Assembly: GCF_900299535.1 (NCBI RefSeq)
Contig: NZ_OMKE01000010.1
Location: forward strand, 246,164 to 310,163
Direction: 5' to 3'
DNA: 64,000 bases
DNA from: Aquimarina aquimarini
GTDB taxonomy: Bacteria; Bacteroidota; Bacteroidia; Flavobacteriales; Flavobacteriaceae
This document shows, one piece after another, positions 35,786-45,199 of this stretch. The notes beneath the pieces are model-generated. The model was given only the letters and a program-made list of their open reading frames with translations, was not told the origin of the DNA and made no database searches. The translations under genes and the position numbers were made by a program. Each line of letters starts with the position of its first letter. Within the stretch, counting starts at the first letter, position 1.

Positions 35786-35962
35786 AGTAAGTACTACTAC
35801 GTTAGATAATATATATGACCAGATGGGATATGTCTATAAAATAGTATTTAAAGACTCGTGGTTTTGTAGGTCTTTTCGTATTTATTATTTTATAATGTAC
35901 AAATAATCAATTTGTTATGCAAATAAAATTAAAGCAATAGTATGATGGTGTTAAATAAAATA

Positions 35963-36012
35963 AGGTTTGATAACCCTTGTATCTATTAATAAACACAAAG
36001 ATTATCAAACCT
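35963..36012 (-). terminator. long-loop inverted repeat after the second SDR gene
   Basis: Perfect 11-bp arms AGGTTTGATAA (35963-35973) and TTATCAAACCT (36002-36012) with a 28-base loop, about 45 bases downstream of the minus-strand stop; similar in form to the repeat after SDR copy 1. Confidence 0.5.
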
Positions 36013-36055
36013 ATTATGGAATGAAGTGGAATTAAATATGAAATTTATTTTGTAT

Positions 36056-36805
36056 TTAAATTTGGCTCAATCCACCGTCGATTTCCAGTTCAACACCGTT
36101 GATATAAGAAGCATCATCTGATACTAGAAATAAGGCTGATTTAGCTATTTCTTCAGAGGTTCCGAAGCGTGCTAATGGTACTTGCTGTGCGAATCCTTTT
36201 CCCATTTCTTCTACTACATCTTCTGGTAATCCCATTTTACTATATATAGGAGTTTCTATAGGACCAGGAGCAATTGAGTTTACTCTTATTTTTCTAGATT
36301 TTACTTCAGAGGTTAATACCCTTTGATACGCACGTAATGCTCCTTTGGTAGCAGAGTATACGCCGAGACCGTCAAACCCTTTTTGAGTAACAATAGAATT
36401 TGTAAATAAAATTGACCCTCCATCATTTATATGAGGTAAGGCTTCTTTTGTGGCTAATATTGGCCCTTTTACGTTGGTATTGAATAAAGTATCATAGTGT
36501 TCTTCTGTTATCTCATGAGTAGGTGTAACTGGTGCAATGCCAGCATTTAAGAAAAGAACGTCTATTTTGCCAAATGTATCTGTTGCTTCTTTGATTAGTC
36601 TTTTATTATCTTCGGCTATTGATACATCTGCTTTTATGGTAATAAAATCACCTTCTAGTTTTTCAGCAACTTCATCAAGTGCTTCTTGACGTCTACCAGA
36701 AAGTACTACTTTGGCGCCTTCTTGTAAATATAGCTTTGCTGTTGCTAATCCTATTCCGCTATTAGCTCCTGTAATAACGGCCACTTTGTTTTGTAATTTT
36801 TTCAT
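36056..36805 (-). CDS. SDR-family oxidoreductase, copy 2 (TetR-linked)
   Basis: A 249-residue short-chain dehydrogenase with TGANSGIG, SGRRQEAL (NADP-type), NAGIAP, TNSIVTQ and YSATKGAL. It is the close paralogue of the SDR at 34625-35377. It lies 68 bases downstream of the TetR gene on the same strand, and a 16-base operator-like palindrome sits 36 bases before its ATG. This copy is therefore the likely regulatory target; a role in detoxifying a carbonyl compound that the TetR protein senses is inferred from the common TetR-SDR pairing. Confidence 0.9.
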   Translation of the reverse strand: MKKLQNKVAVITGANSGIGLATAKLYLQEGAKVVLSGRRQEALDEVAEKLEGDFITIKADVSIAEDNKRLIKEATDTFGKIDVLFLNAGIAPVTPTHEITEEHYDTLFNTNVKGPILATKEALPHINDGGSILFTNSIVTQKGFDGLGVYSATKGALRAYQRVLTSEVKSRKIRVNSIAPGPIETPIYSKMGLPEDVVEEMGKGFAQQVPLARFGTSEEIAKSALFLVSDDASYINGVELEIDGGLSQI

Positions 36806-36835
36806 TCTGTTGTTTTAATTATGTTTATAAATGTT

Positions 36836-36861
36836 CTATTTGAAACAATCGTTTCAAATAG
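36836..36861. promoter_or_regulatory. TetR operator 1, before SDR copy 2
   Basis: A perfect inverted repeat with 11-bp arms (CTATTTGAAAC and GTTTCAAATAG) around AATC. Its core TGAAACAATCGTTTCA (36841-36856) matches operator 2 at 14 of 16 positions. It lies between the TetR stop and the SDR start. Confidence 0.8.
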
Positions 36862-36873
36862 AGGTAAAAAAAA

Positions 36874-37455
36874 TTAATAAAGTACTTTTAGTATTGTTTT
36901 GATCAAGTTTTTTAGGTCTTCTTCATTTTTATTTAGTATTCCAGTCATTCTTAATCCCTGCACAGAGGAGAATAAGTATAAAGCATATTGACCAGCAGTC
37001 TGCTCTTGGTTAAAGATCTTTTCCATTTGTCCTTTATATACAATATCTTCAAGCATGGCTATCGCTCTATCTTGATTTTTTTCCATAAAAGACTTGATAG
37101 AGGGTTCTTGATTTGCCATTTCAGATTTACAATTTACTACCATACATCCTTTACGATCATTGTCATTAATAATTTCATGCATGTGCAGGTCAAAAATGTT
37201 TTGTATAGCTTCTGAGGCATTATAAGCTTTTGCTAATTTTTTACTGAAACTATCATTATAAGTAGATTGATAATAAGAAAGAACATCTAAAAACATGGTC
37301 AATTTACTACCAAAAGAATTATAAATACTTGATCTGTTTAATGATGTAGCGTCTACCAAATCTTGCATAGAAGTACCATTATATCCTTTTTTATGGAATA
37401 CTTCAGTAGCTTTTTGTAAGACAGCAATTCTATTAAACGTTTCTTCTTTTGGCAT
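36874..37455 (-). CDS. TetR/AcrR-family transcriptional repressor
   Basis: A 193-residue regulator. The N-terminal helix-turn-helix is clear (KGYNGTSMQDLVDATSLNRSSIYNSFGSK, given here in part: GTSMQDLVDATSLNRS at about 25-40). The C-terminal ligand-binding domain has NDNDRKGCMVVNCKSEM, a TetR_C type seen in regulators of quinone or electrophile response; the two Cys could be sensory. Matching palindromes occur upstream of this gene and of the following SDR, so it probably represses both. Confidence 0.92.
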   Translation of the reverse strand: MPKEETFNRIAVLQKATEVFHKKGYNGTSMQDLVDATSLNRSSIYNSFGSKLTMFLDVLSYYQSTYNDSFSKKLAKAYNASEAIQNIFDLHMHEIINDNDRKGCMVVNCKSEMANQEPSIKSFMEKNQDRAIAMLEDIVYKGQMEKIFNQEQTAGQYALYLFSSVQGLRMTGILNKNEEDLKNLIKTILKVLY

Positions 37456-37463
37456 ATCAATTA

Positions 37464-37479
37464 TGAAATGATCGTTTCA
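37464..37479. promoter_or_regulatory. TetR operator 2, before the TetR gene
   Basis: TGAAATGATCGTTTCA lies 8 bases before the TetR ATG. It matches operator 1 except at two positions, indicating autoregulation. Confidence 0.75.
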
Positions 37480-37528
37480 AAAGTAAATAATTTATATTGT
37501 ATTTATGTTATTAAAATCATAAAAAAAA

Positions 37529-38056
37529 TTATAAGGTAAGTTTCATCATGATATCTGTCTGAATATCTGTACCTAATATGAATTGGTGTAAATCAAAAGT
37601 TTTAAAGCCATTTCTTTCATAAAATTTGATAGCTCCAGTATTTTTATCCCATACACCCAACCAGAGTATCTTTATTGATTTTGAATTAGCTATCTGCACT
37701 GCTTTTTCAAATAATACCTGGCCTATTTTTTTACCTTGATATTGTTTTAAGACATAAATCCGTTCTATCTCAAGAGTAATGCCTTCTACAGATTCGGTTT
37801 GTGCATCGCCCGTATTTATTTTTAGGTATCCAGCTATTTCATTGTCAAATAGAACGAAATAAAATTCGGATTCAGGATTTTGAAGTTCCTGAGTAATATT
37901 ATCAAGTGTAAAATTTTGATCTAAGTAGTCATTAATATTTTTCTCTATATTATGAGGAGGACCAAACGCATCATAAAATGTTTGACGGCCGATATTTAAT
38001 AATACCTTATTATCATTAAGATTTACTTTTTTGATGATAAGGTTTTCAGAATTCAT
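37529..38056 (-). CDS. GNAT-family N-acetyltransferase
   Basis: A 175-residue acetyltransferase. The acetyl-CoA pyrophosphate loop is VLKQYQGKKIGQVLFEKA (about 100-117), and LGVWDKNTGAIKFYERNGF marks the last strands. Length is normal. Similar proteins act on polyamines, antibiotics or protein N-termini; the substrate cannot be told. It lies 10 bases downstream of the NlpC/P60 gene on the same strand and is probably co-transcribed with it. Confidence 0.88.
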   Translation of the reverse strand: MNSENLIIKKVNLNDNKVLLNIGRQTFYDAFGPPHNIEKNINDYLDQNFTLDNITQELQNPESEFYFVLFDNEIAGYLKINTGDAQTESVEGITLEIERIYVLKQYQGKKIGQVLFEKAVQIANSKSIKILWLGVWDKNTGAIKFYERNGFKTFDLHQFILGTDIQTDIMMKLTL

Positions 38057-38066
38057 AATAGGAAAA

Positions 38067-38816
38067 TTAAATAATACGTTTAATTACTCTTAGTTTATGA
38101 GTATGAGTTCGTTTCTCTACATTATAGATTCCTGTATGATCTATACGATCCACGCGCACTTTACCATGCGCATGGATAATATAGTTATCTTTCATCATGA
38201 TCCCTACATGGGTGATTGCACCTTCTTCATTATCAAAAAAGGCAAGATCACCAGGTTCACTTTCTTCTATAAAACTCAAAGGTTCTCCTTGTGTAGCTTG
38301 TTGAGATGCATCTCGTTGTAACTGATACCCATTTAGTTTATAAACCATTTGAGTAAAACCACTACAATCAATACCAAAATTTGTTTTTCCACCCCATAAA
38401 TAAGGAGCATTAAGAAACAGAAAAGCGGTATCAATAAGATGTTTTTTAGCTTGTCTTTCTGTAATCTTGGTTCCTTCGTATTGATGATTAAAAAAATCTA
38501 ATGCCTGCAAAGAAGCACCTAATGGGATAGGCATAAGTTGGTTATCTTCACAACTTACAAAATCTACCATATCACCCACTAAAGACATAGACATTTTATT
38601 AAAATTATCATAAGTCTCTTTATTGATCTCTATATATTGTTTATTATCGATCCATCCTTCATAAAGATCAAAAGCCAAACGAATTTTACTCCATTTTTTG
38701 CGCTGTTCTAATATTTTGAAATGTTCACCATATAACACTTGTGAAACCATTTCACTAGGATCTTGTGGTTCAAAGCGTAATGGAACAATACTCAGATTAC
38801 AAATACCGTATTGCAT
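38067..38816 (-). CDS. NlpC/P60-family cysteine peptidase
   Basis: A 249-residue C40 peptidase. An N-terminal SH3-like region (1-75) and a second linker domain precede the catalytic domain: Cys151 in GIDCSGFTQMVYK, His in ITHVGIMM and a third polar residue in IIHAHGKVRVD. The fold matches gamma-D-glutamyl-diamino-acid endopeptidases of wall recycling (YkfC type). No signal peptide is visible, so it may work in the cytoplasm on imported muropeptides. It sits between the thiolase and GNAT genes. Confidence 0.9.
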   Translation of the reverse strand: MQYGICNLSIVPLRFEPQDPSEMVSQVLYGEHFKILEQRKKWSKIRLAFDLYEGWIDNKQYIEINKETYDNFNKMSMSLVGDMVDFVSCEDNQLMPIPLGASLQALDFFNHQYEGTKITERQAKKHLIDTAFLFLNAPYLWGGKTNFGIDCSGFTQMVYKLNGYQLQRDASQQATQGEPLSFIEESEPGDLAFFDNEEGAITHVGIMMKDNYIIHAHGKVRVDRIDHTGIYNVEKRTHTHKLRVIKRII

Positions 38817-38857
38817 GTAATAATTTTAATTATAAAAAACCAGATTAAAAAAAATGA

Positions 38858-40036
38858 TTATACACGCTCTATTACCATAGCAGATGCACCACCACCACCA
38901 TTACATATTGCGGCAGCTCCTATTTTTGCATTATTTTGTTCTAATACATTGATCAATGTGATTAAAATTCGAACTCCTGAGCATCCTAATGGATGACCTA
39001 GAGAAACAGCACCACCATTTACATTGGTATTAGCATCAGTTAGCCCTAGAATTTTTAGATTCGCTAATCCTACTACAGAGAATGCTTCATTAAATTCAAA
39101 AAAGTCAACATCGTCAAGAGATATTCCAGCTTTTTCTATGGCTTTTGGCAATGCTTTTGCAGGAGCCGTAGTAAACCATTTAGGTTCTTGTGCAGCATCA
39201 GCATAACTTTTTATTTTTACAAGAGGCTGTAATCCTAGTTCGGCAGCTTTTTCTGCACTCATTACCACTACGGCACCAGCCCCATCATTAATAGTAGAAG
39301 CGTTTGCAGCAGTTACAGTACCTTCCTTAGAAAAAGCAGGGCGTAAAGCAGGTATTTTTTCCATTTTTACATTCTTGTATTCCTCATCTTCTGTGACTAA
39401 TACAGGTTCTCCTCGACGTTGCGGAACCGCAACAGGAACTACTTCATTAGTAAACTTACCATCAGACCATGCTTTTGTTGAACGCTCATATGATTGAATA
39501 GCAAATGCATCTTGATCTTCTCTACTAAAATTATGTTCGGTAGCACATAAATCTGCGCAAACTCCCATTGCATTTTGGTCATAGGCATCTACCAAACCAT
39601 CTTTTTGCATACCATCCTCTAATGTCTGTGACCCAAATTTGTGTCCAGATCTCAACCTTACATAATGAGGAATTAAACTCATGTTTTCCATTCCTCCAGC
39701 TACCACGATATCAGCATCACCCAAAGCAATTGCTTGTGCAGCATGCATAACAGCTTTCATACCACTGGCACATACTTTATTTACAGTAGTACAAGGTACA
39801 TTGTCATTAATTCCTGCTGCTAATGCTGCTTGTCGAGCAGGAGCCTGCCCATTTCCTGCTTGTACAACATTACCCATAAATACCTCTTGAACAAGAGAAG
39901 GGTCTAAATTTATTTTATCTAATGCACCTTTGATTGCAGTCGCACCTAGTTGAATCGCTGGAACAGTAGAAAGACTTCCCATAAAACTTCCGATTGGTGT
40001 ACGCGCTGCAGATACAATTACTACTTCTTTACTCAT
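38858..40036 (-). CDS. acetyl-CoA C-acyltransferase (thiolase)
   Basis: A 392-residue thiolase. Nucleophile Cys89 in VNKVCASGMKAV, FNEAFSVV, the GHPLGCSG His, and the second Cys in AAICNGGGGAS are all present. The sequence is of the biosynthetic acetyl-CoA acetyltransferase type (PhaA/AtoB-like), condensing two acetyl-CoA, although degradation of 3-ketoacyl-CoA cannot be excluded. No other beta-oxidation genes adjoin it. It lies 41 bases upstream of the NlpC/P60 gene. Confidence 0.93.
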   Translation of the reverse strand: MSKEVVIVSAARTPIGSFMGSLSTVPAIQLGATAIKGALDKINLDPSLVQEVFMGNVVQAGNGQAPARQAALAAGINDNVPCTTVNKVCASGMKAVMHAAQAIALGDADIVVAGGMENMSLIPHYVRLRSGHKFGSQTLEDGMQKDGLVDAYDQNAMGVCADLCATEHNFSREDQDAFAIQSYERSTKAWSDGKFTNEVVPVAVPQRRGEPVLVTEDEEYKNVKMEKIPALRPAFSKEGTVTAANASTINDGAGAVVVMSAEKAAELGLQPLVKIKSYADAAQEPKWFTTAPAKALPKAIEKAGISLDDVDFFEFNEAFSVVGLANLKILGLTDANTNVNGGAVSLGHPLGCSGVRILITLINVLEQNNAKIGAAAICNGGGGASAMVIERV

Positions 40037-40134
40037 GATCTATATTTTAAAAAAAATGTGTGTATTGTTATTTTGCGAATTTAATGATTTTTTAAGGGAT
40101 ATGCATAGGGAAGTTACTAACAAGAGTACTCGTA

Positions 40135-40162
40135 TTGTACTGACTTATTTTTATTACTTTTG
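40135..40162 (+). promoter_or_regulatory. promoter of the 7TM-HD gene
   Basis: TTG (40135-40137), a 17-base spacer and TACTTTTG (40155-40162). The ATG lies at 40291, leaving a leader of about 120 bases. Confidence 0.5.
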
Positions 40163-40290
40163 AATTCATTTATAGAATCATGCTTATAAGATGGATAGAT
40201 AAGGAATCTGAACATCTATATTCTTTAAAGATTATAGATAGGAGATAAAAAGAAAGTTGAAAGACTGTAAGCGTTCTTAAATTTTGAATC

Positions 40291-42336
40291 ATGAATAGCT
40301 TTTTAAATAAATTATATAAAAAACAATCCTTGATATACAGGATTTTTCTTTTTATATGTACTGCAATACTTATCGTATACTTATTTCCTAAAGGGGGGAT
40401 ATTCAAATATGAGTTTGCAAAAGGAAAACCTTGGCAATATGAAAACCTGTATGCCCCATTTGACTTTGCAATAGCAAAGACTGAAACAGAAATAGAAGCA
40501 GAAAAAAAGCGAATCAATGATAATGTAATTCCTTATTTTGAATATGATACTGTAATAGCAAATACAGCAAAGGAATCATATGATAAATCTTTTGCAAATT
40601 ATCTCAAAACCTTAAATCAAAGTAGTTCTAGAGATCAGGCTAAACTTTTTGGTAGAATATTACTCAATGATATATATAGACATGGGATTTTACAAGAAAC
40701 CTATTCATATAATGATCAAAGGCAGATTTTTTTAAATAAAGGAAATACGGCAGAGGCAATTACTTATAGTCAGATTTTAACTCCTGTTATGTTGACCCGA
40801 ATCATTAATTCGCGAATTGACAAAAGTGAATATGTTAAGTTCAAAAGTGATTTTGTGGCGCTGTTTTATGATTTGATAAAACCTAATGTAAGGCTTAATC
40901 AGAAATTAACAGAAAGTACTTTAGAGATTGAATTAGAAAAAGTACTGACTACTAGAGGAGGGGTTTCTAGGGGTAGTAGGATCATTGCAAAAGGAGAAGT
41001 TGTAGAAGGAGATAAGTTACAAATATTAACCTCATTAAAAGCAGAATATGAATCGCAGGTATGGAGTGACAAGAATTTTTATTGGATAGTATTAGGGTAT
41101 TGTCTTCTGGTCTCGCTAGCACTTATGATGCTTTTGTTATTTATAAGAAAGTATAGGCCTGATATTTATGATAATAATACACAGGTAACATTTATATTTT
41201 TTAATGTTCTTTTTATGGTATTGATCACTACATTGGTGGTTACCTACACATCAGATTATATATATGTAGTTCCCCTATGTATTTTACCTTTGATTCTTAA
41301 GGCATTTTTTGATTCTAGGTTAGGATTATTTACGCATGTCATTACTGTATTGATATTAGGTTTTGTGGTTCCTAATAGTTATGAGTATACATTTTTGCAA
41401 ATTATTACCGGAATTGTAACCATACTTACTATTTCAGAATCTTTTAAAAGAGCTAATTTATTTATTTCTGTAGGACAAATTACATTGATTTATATTTTGG
41501 CATATATTGCTTTTCATGTGATTCATGAAGGAAGTATTGCCAATGTAGATTGGGTGACAATAGTTTTATTTGTAATTAGTGGATTTGCAACTCTGATTGT
41601 ACATCCATTAATCTATGCCTATGAGAAGATTTTTGGACTTATTTCTGATGTTTCTTTATTAGAGCTCAGTGATACTAACTCTATATTACTCAAAGAACTG
41701 TCTAACAAAGCCCCAGGAACATTTCATCATTCACTTAATGTTGCTAATATAGCAGAAGCAGCAGCCAATGAGATAGGAGCTAATGCCATGCTAGTAAGAG
41801 TAGGAGCATTGTATCATGATATAGGTAAAATGATAAATCCAACTTATTATACAGAGAATCAATCTGCATCAGGTAATGCACATGATGTATTATCACCAAA
41901 AGAAAGCGCCAAAATTATTATCGACCATGTTATAAGAGGGGTAGAAATTGCCAAAAAATATAACTTGCCAGATCGTGTTATTGATTTTATAAGAACGCAT
42001 CACGGTACAAGTACAGTATATTACTTTTATGCAAAAGAGAAAGAAAGTAACGAAAATGTAAATATAGAAGATTTTCAATATCCTGGTCCTAGGCCTTTTT
42101 CTAAAGAAACTGCTATCTTGATGATGAGTGATAGTGTAGAAGCTGCCTCAAAAAGTCTTAAAAACCCTACTAGTAGCCTTATAGATACTTTTGTAGAAAA
42201 GATAATAACAAAACAGATGGAAGATAATCAGTTCCTGAATGCTAATATCACTTTTAAAGAAATACAGCAAATCAAAAAAGTATTTAAACGTAAATTAACA
42301 AATATCTATCATCTTAGAATAGAATATCCAGAGTAA
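40291..42336 (+). CDS. 7TM-HD phosphodiesterase (PgpH/YqfF-like)
   Basis: A 681-residue membrane protein: one N-terminal helix (about 18-36), an extracytoplasmic domain (40-260) with FDFAIAKTETEIEAEKKRI, about seven helices (265-450) and a cytoplasmic HD domain. His480-region HHSLNVANIAEAAA and His509-Asp510 in LYHDIGKM are the metal ligands, and RTHHGTST follows. The family hydrolyses cyclic di-AMP in Listeria (PgpH) and is generally tied to that messenger; no diadenylate cyclase is in this window. Alone, with its own promoter. Confidence 0.92.
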   Translation: MNSFLNKLYKKQSLIYRIFLFICTAILIVYLFPKGGIFKYEFAKGKPWQYENLYAPFDFAIAKTETEIEAEKKRINDNVIPYFEYDTVIANTAKESYDKSFANYLKTLNQSSSRDQAKLFGRILLNDIYRHGILQETYSYNDQRQIFLNKGNTAEAITYSQILTPVMLTRIINSRIDKSEYVKFKSDFVALFYDLIKPNVRLNQKLTESTLEIELEKVLTTRGGVSRGSRIIAKGEVVEGDKLQILTSLKAEYESQVWSDKNFYWIVLGYCLLVSLALMMLLLFIRKYRPDIYDNNTQVTFIFFNVLFMVLITTLVVTYTSDYIYVVPLCILPLILKAFFDSRLGLFTHVITVLILGFVVPNSYEYTFLQIITGIVTILTISESFKRANLFISVGQITLIYILAYIAFHVIHEGSIANVDWVTIVLFVISGFATLIVHPLIYAYEKIFGLISDVSLLELSDTNSILLKELSNKAPGTFHHSLNVANIAEAAANEIGANAMLVRVGALYHDIGKMINPTYYTENQSASGNAHDVLSPKESAKIIIDHVIRGVEIAKKYNLPDRVIDFIRTHHGTSTVYYFYAKEKESNENVNIEDFQYPGPRPFSKETAILMMSDSVEAASKSLKNPTSSLIDTFVEKIITKQMEDNQFLNANITFKEIQQIKKVFKRKLTNIYHLRIEYPE

Positions 42337-43041
42337 AATCATAATATGCAGTATAATACATAAAACATTGTAAACTAGCAACTTAAAACTTCTTTTTTTT
42401 CTGTGGTTTAACCATATTTATTTTGAGGCATTAATCCCTCTTTTTTTTGATAAAAAGTGTATATTCGTACACACAAACTTAAAACTGGCGTATTATGAAT
42501 GAATTACCTAACTTTTTTTATAAAAAATATTTAAGGCATAGTATAAACTGATCTTTTAAAAATTTAAAAGTATAGTATTGTTTTACAAAATATCCTACCC
42601 CATTTTATGAGTATCACCCAAAACCCCACAATAGTGGTGCTACTATAGATTAAATAATACTCCTAAAACAGTAATGTATCCTTGATATTTGACCCTTTTT
42701 GTGCTTCAGTAGTAGATATTGTTGTATACAGAAGAGAACTCATTTATATCAAAATATGGGATACTAACTATATATAGAAATAACATTGTCGTCATGATAT
42801 ACTAATAAACAATGTGAATTATTAATAAATATCAATAAAAAGAAAACATGTTAGCGCGTAATAATAACAGATAATATTTAATTATAGGTTTTTAAGAGGA
42901 CTACAGTATAGCAACTAGAGAAATGTTGCACTATAGTGGTTTTGCACCTCAAATTACAAAGCTTTAGAAATACTAGTAGAGAGTAGATTATGACATCTAT
43001 ATATTACACAAAATAATAACATATTAACCACACACAACACA
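42337..43041. other. 705-base AT-rich gap before the type VI cassette
   Basis: No coding frame above about 20 codons is convincing. Features seen: an imperfect hairpin GAGG/CCCTC near 42425-42440, a palindrome CTTTTAAA-AA-TTTAAAAG at 42553-42570, GTGTA/TACAC around 42457-42474, and a TTGCAC repeat near 42925-42950. The left edge of the accessory insertion probably lies in here, but no integrase, tRNA or direct repeat marks it. Confidence 0.4.
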
Positions 43042-43443
43042 ATGGCGACAAAAACAGAACTCATCATCGATAATAAAGCTTATAAGCTTATAGAATGTTC
43101 CTTTGATTATCATAAACCTGTAGATTACAGTGGTAGACCGAGTGCTCGGGTACGAGCAGGTAGCATTCTTATTGTATTAGATTTTGATGGTCAAGACGAT
43201 TTAATAGACTGGGCAGGTAATGATACAGCTACTCGTGATGGTAAAATTATCTTTTATAAAGGAGATGGTATGGGAATCAAATTCACGCTCGATTTCAAAC
43301 GAGCATATTGCTCAGATATGTACACCTATCACAGTAATCTAGAAGGAGGTGGAGTTGTATCAGAGCTTAAGATCAATGCACACCAGATGAGTGTCAAAGG
43401 ACACACTCATATTAATAATTGGCCAGTGGCAGAGAAAAAATAA
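43042..43443 (+). CDS. tssD: type VI secretion tube protein TssD (Hcp-like), orphan
   Basis: A 133-residue Hcp/TssD of the Bacteroidota kind. The features shared with known family members are an N-terminal LIIDNKAYKLIECSFDY strand pair, GRPSARVRAGSI, the central DGKIIFYKGDG, and the C-terminal ELKINAHQMSVKGHTHINNWP, where members usually end in a short NEWP-like tail. Hcp hexamers stack as the secreted tube and can carry effectors in their lumen. There are no sheath, baseplate, ClpV or VgrG genes in the window, so it is an orphan acting with a system elsewhere. It precedes the putative effector by 14 bases. Confidence 0.88.
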   Translation: MATKTELIIDNKAYKLIECSFDYHKPVDYSGRPSARVRAGSILIVLDFDGQDDLIDWAGNDTATRDGKIIFYKGDGMGIKFTLDFKRAYCSDMYTYHSNLEGGGVVSELKINAHQMSVKGHTHINNWPVAEKK

Positions 43444-43457
43444 TAATACTGCTAGAT

Positions 43458-44732
43458 ATGAGAAAGAGTAACGAAACTCTAAGGGGGGTAGATGATATAT
43501 TGTGCCCCGCAATAGAGCGAGCAGTAAAACCACGATTTGATGGTAAACCACCAACCGCATTTGATATTGGTTGGGCATTGAGATGGGAGATAGATAATAC
43601 CCGTACCGCGCTATCAGAAGCATTGTATAAGGTAGACCTTGCTACCGATGAGATAGGAGTGAGACGTAGTCACATGCATCAATGGCAAAGCCTACAACCT
43701 TATGCAGCTGATAAAGTAAATACTCAAGATTATGTGCGTAGAGCAAATAATGGATATCAGGTATGGGATGGCTATAAATGGACACAGCTTTCTAAAGATG
43801 CCAAGATAAGTGTAACCAGTGAGCGTAGTGAAGCTACCCATAATAAATTAGGAGTGGTAGTACGAGCAGAAGATATCGCTACCAATACCCATATTCTCTT
43901 TGTAGATAATGATGTGTACAAACGAGGGGGAGAAATTACCTATAATGGTCCTATAGGAGGTGATCCTGATCTGGGAACCCGATTTATATCTCAAGAAATT
44001 AATTGGGAAGACCCTATGTACGATGCTGTAAAAATGGGAACAGCTATTACAGGTAAAGCTGCAGGAGCTTTAGCAATGAATAGAATAGGTAATCTTACCC
44101 CATGGCATAAGGGAGAAAATTTATATAAAGCCAGAGGGTGGTATCGTAATCAAGAAGGGAAACTACGTAAATTAAGTAGCCAGCGCAATACAGTAGGAGC
44201 AGGGGGGCACCGTGTAGGGGCACGTACTGCGTCAAATAATATAAAATATTTAAAAAATGGAGCGAAAATCTGTATGTGGATTAGTATTGGAATTAGTGCC
44301 TATGAAATTCATAATGTGGTAGTAAAAGATGATTCTAATAGAAACGAAGTTATTACGAGGGCAACTGTAGATATAACAATGGCATTAATCGGTACTAGAG
44401 GAGGGGTTGTAGGTTGGGTTATATCAGGTAGTTATTTTATTTTATCTATAACTGGTGCATTTGGAGATTGGGGGCAACCTAGTGGAGTAGCTAGTAATGG
44501 AGTGCCTTATGATAATAGTTTTGGACAATTGGGGACTTTTGGCAGTACTTATAGTGATGATTTTGACATTGATTATGTTCCATCCATTCAACATAAACGT
44601 AGTAGGATGCGAGAACGTTTGTATCATATGCGAGATAGGGATCATACTTATGTGAAACCACAGGTGCATTATAGGGTAAATATGGATGGGCAAGAATTTT
44701 ATCCTATAGAGGATTTCTATAACAGGCTATAA
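43458..44732 (+). CDS. putative type VI effector with two membrane segments
   Basis: A 424-residue protein not matching any domain I know. The N-terminal part (1-180) is soluble and includes a conserved-looking helix (RFDGKPPTAFDIGWALRWEI) that may bind the TssD tube. Two hydrophobic segments lie at about 268-289 (GAKICMWISIGISAYEIHN) and 303-334, the second Gly-rich, like translocation hairpins of polymorphic toxins. The last 85 residues are Gly/Asp/Arg/Tyr-rich and may be the toxic part. The immediate small membrane proteins downstream fit immunity. ATG 43458 chosen; an in-frame TTG at 43419 would overlap tssD. Confidence 0.65.
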   Translation: MRKSNETLRGVDDILCPAIERAVKPRFDGKPPTAFDIGWALRWEIDNTRTALSEALYKVDLATDEIGVRRSHMHQWQSLQPYAADKVNTQDYVRRANNGYQVWDGYKWTQLSKDAKISVTSERSEATHNKLGVVVRAEDIATNTHILFVDNDVYKRGGEITYNGPIGGDPDLGTRFISQEINWEDPMYDAVKMGTAITGKAAGALAMNRIGNLTPWHKGENLYKARGWYRNQEGKLRKLSSQRNTVGAGGHRVGARTASNNIKYLKNGAKICMWISIGISAYEIHNVVVKDDSNRNEVITRATVDITMALIGTRGGVVGWVISGSYFILSITGAFGDWGQPSGVASNGVPYDNSFGQLGTFGSTYSDDFDIDYVPSIQHKRSRMRERLYHMRDRDHTYVKPQVHYRVNMDGQEFYPIEDFYNRL

Positions 44733-44734
44733 TT

Positions 44735-45193
44735 ATGAATTGGTTAGAAAAAATACGTCCACCAAAGTTATATCGTTATATGTTTTATGTAGAGTATAGA
44801 TGGGCATTATTTTTTAATAATGATTCACCAGCGTTTAGTGCATTGTTGTCATCATTAATAATGATTTTTTTTCAAACTGATTTTATAGTGTTTTTTGTTT
44901 CGTATTTATTTGGTATTGATTTTTTTGGAATGTTTTTGACGGGCATTCATAAAATTTATATTGTTTTTTTTATGCTTATATATTTGGGGGGTGGTTATTT
45001 AGTTTTTTACTATAAAGGTAAATGGCAACGTATTATCAAAGAGTTTGAGGGGGAAACCAAAGAAGAAAAAGTGAGAGGCTCTATTTTTTTAGGTATTTAT
45101 TTGTTTATTAGTATTTTATGCTTTATAGGGGGTGTTTATATTACATATCTTACATCTCCAGCATATGAACATGGAATACATTTTATAAGATAA
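44735..45193 (+). CDS. putative membrane immunity protein, copy 1
   Basis: A 152-residue inner-membrane protein with about three helices (34-58, 72-92, 117-138) joined by the charged loop YYKGKWQRIIKEFEGETKEE. No named family. It starts 3 bases after the effector stop and is followed by a near copy, about 85-90% identical by eye. Position and topology suggest it protects against the preceding effector at the membrane. Confidence 0.6.
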   Translation: MNWLEKIRPPKLYRYMFYVEYRWALFFNNDSPAFSALLSSLIMIFFQTDFIVFFVSYLFGIDFFGMFLTGIHKIYIVFFMLIYLGGGYLVFYYKGKWQRIIKEFEGETKEEKVRGSIFLGIYLFISILCFIGGVYITYLTSPAYEHGIHFIR

Positions 45194-45199
45194 TATAAT

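Noticed and set aside
42553..42570. CTTTTAAA-TTTAAAAG palindrome as an operator
   Set aside because: In DNA this AT-rich such palindromes arise by chance, and there is no second copy or adjoining gene.
43419..43457. TTG start giving the effector 13 more residues
   Set aside because: It lies inside tssD; ATG 43458 needs no overlap and the extra residues are just the tssD 3' end in another frame.
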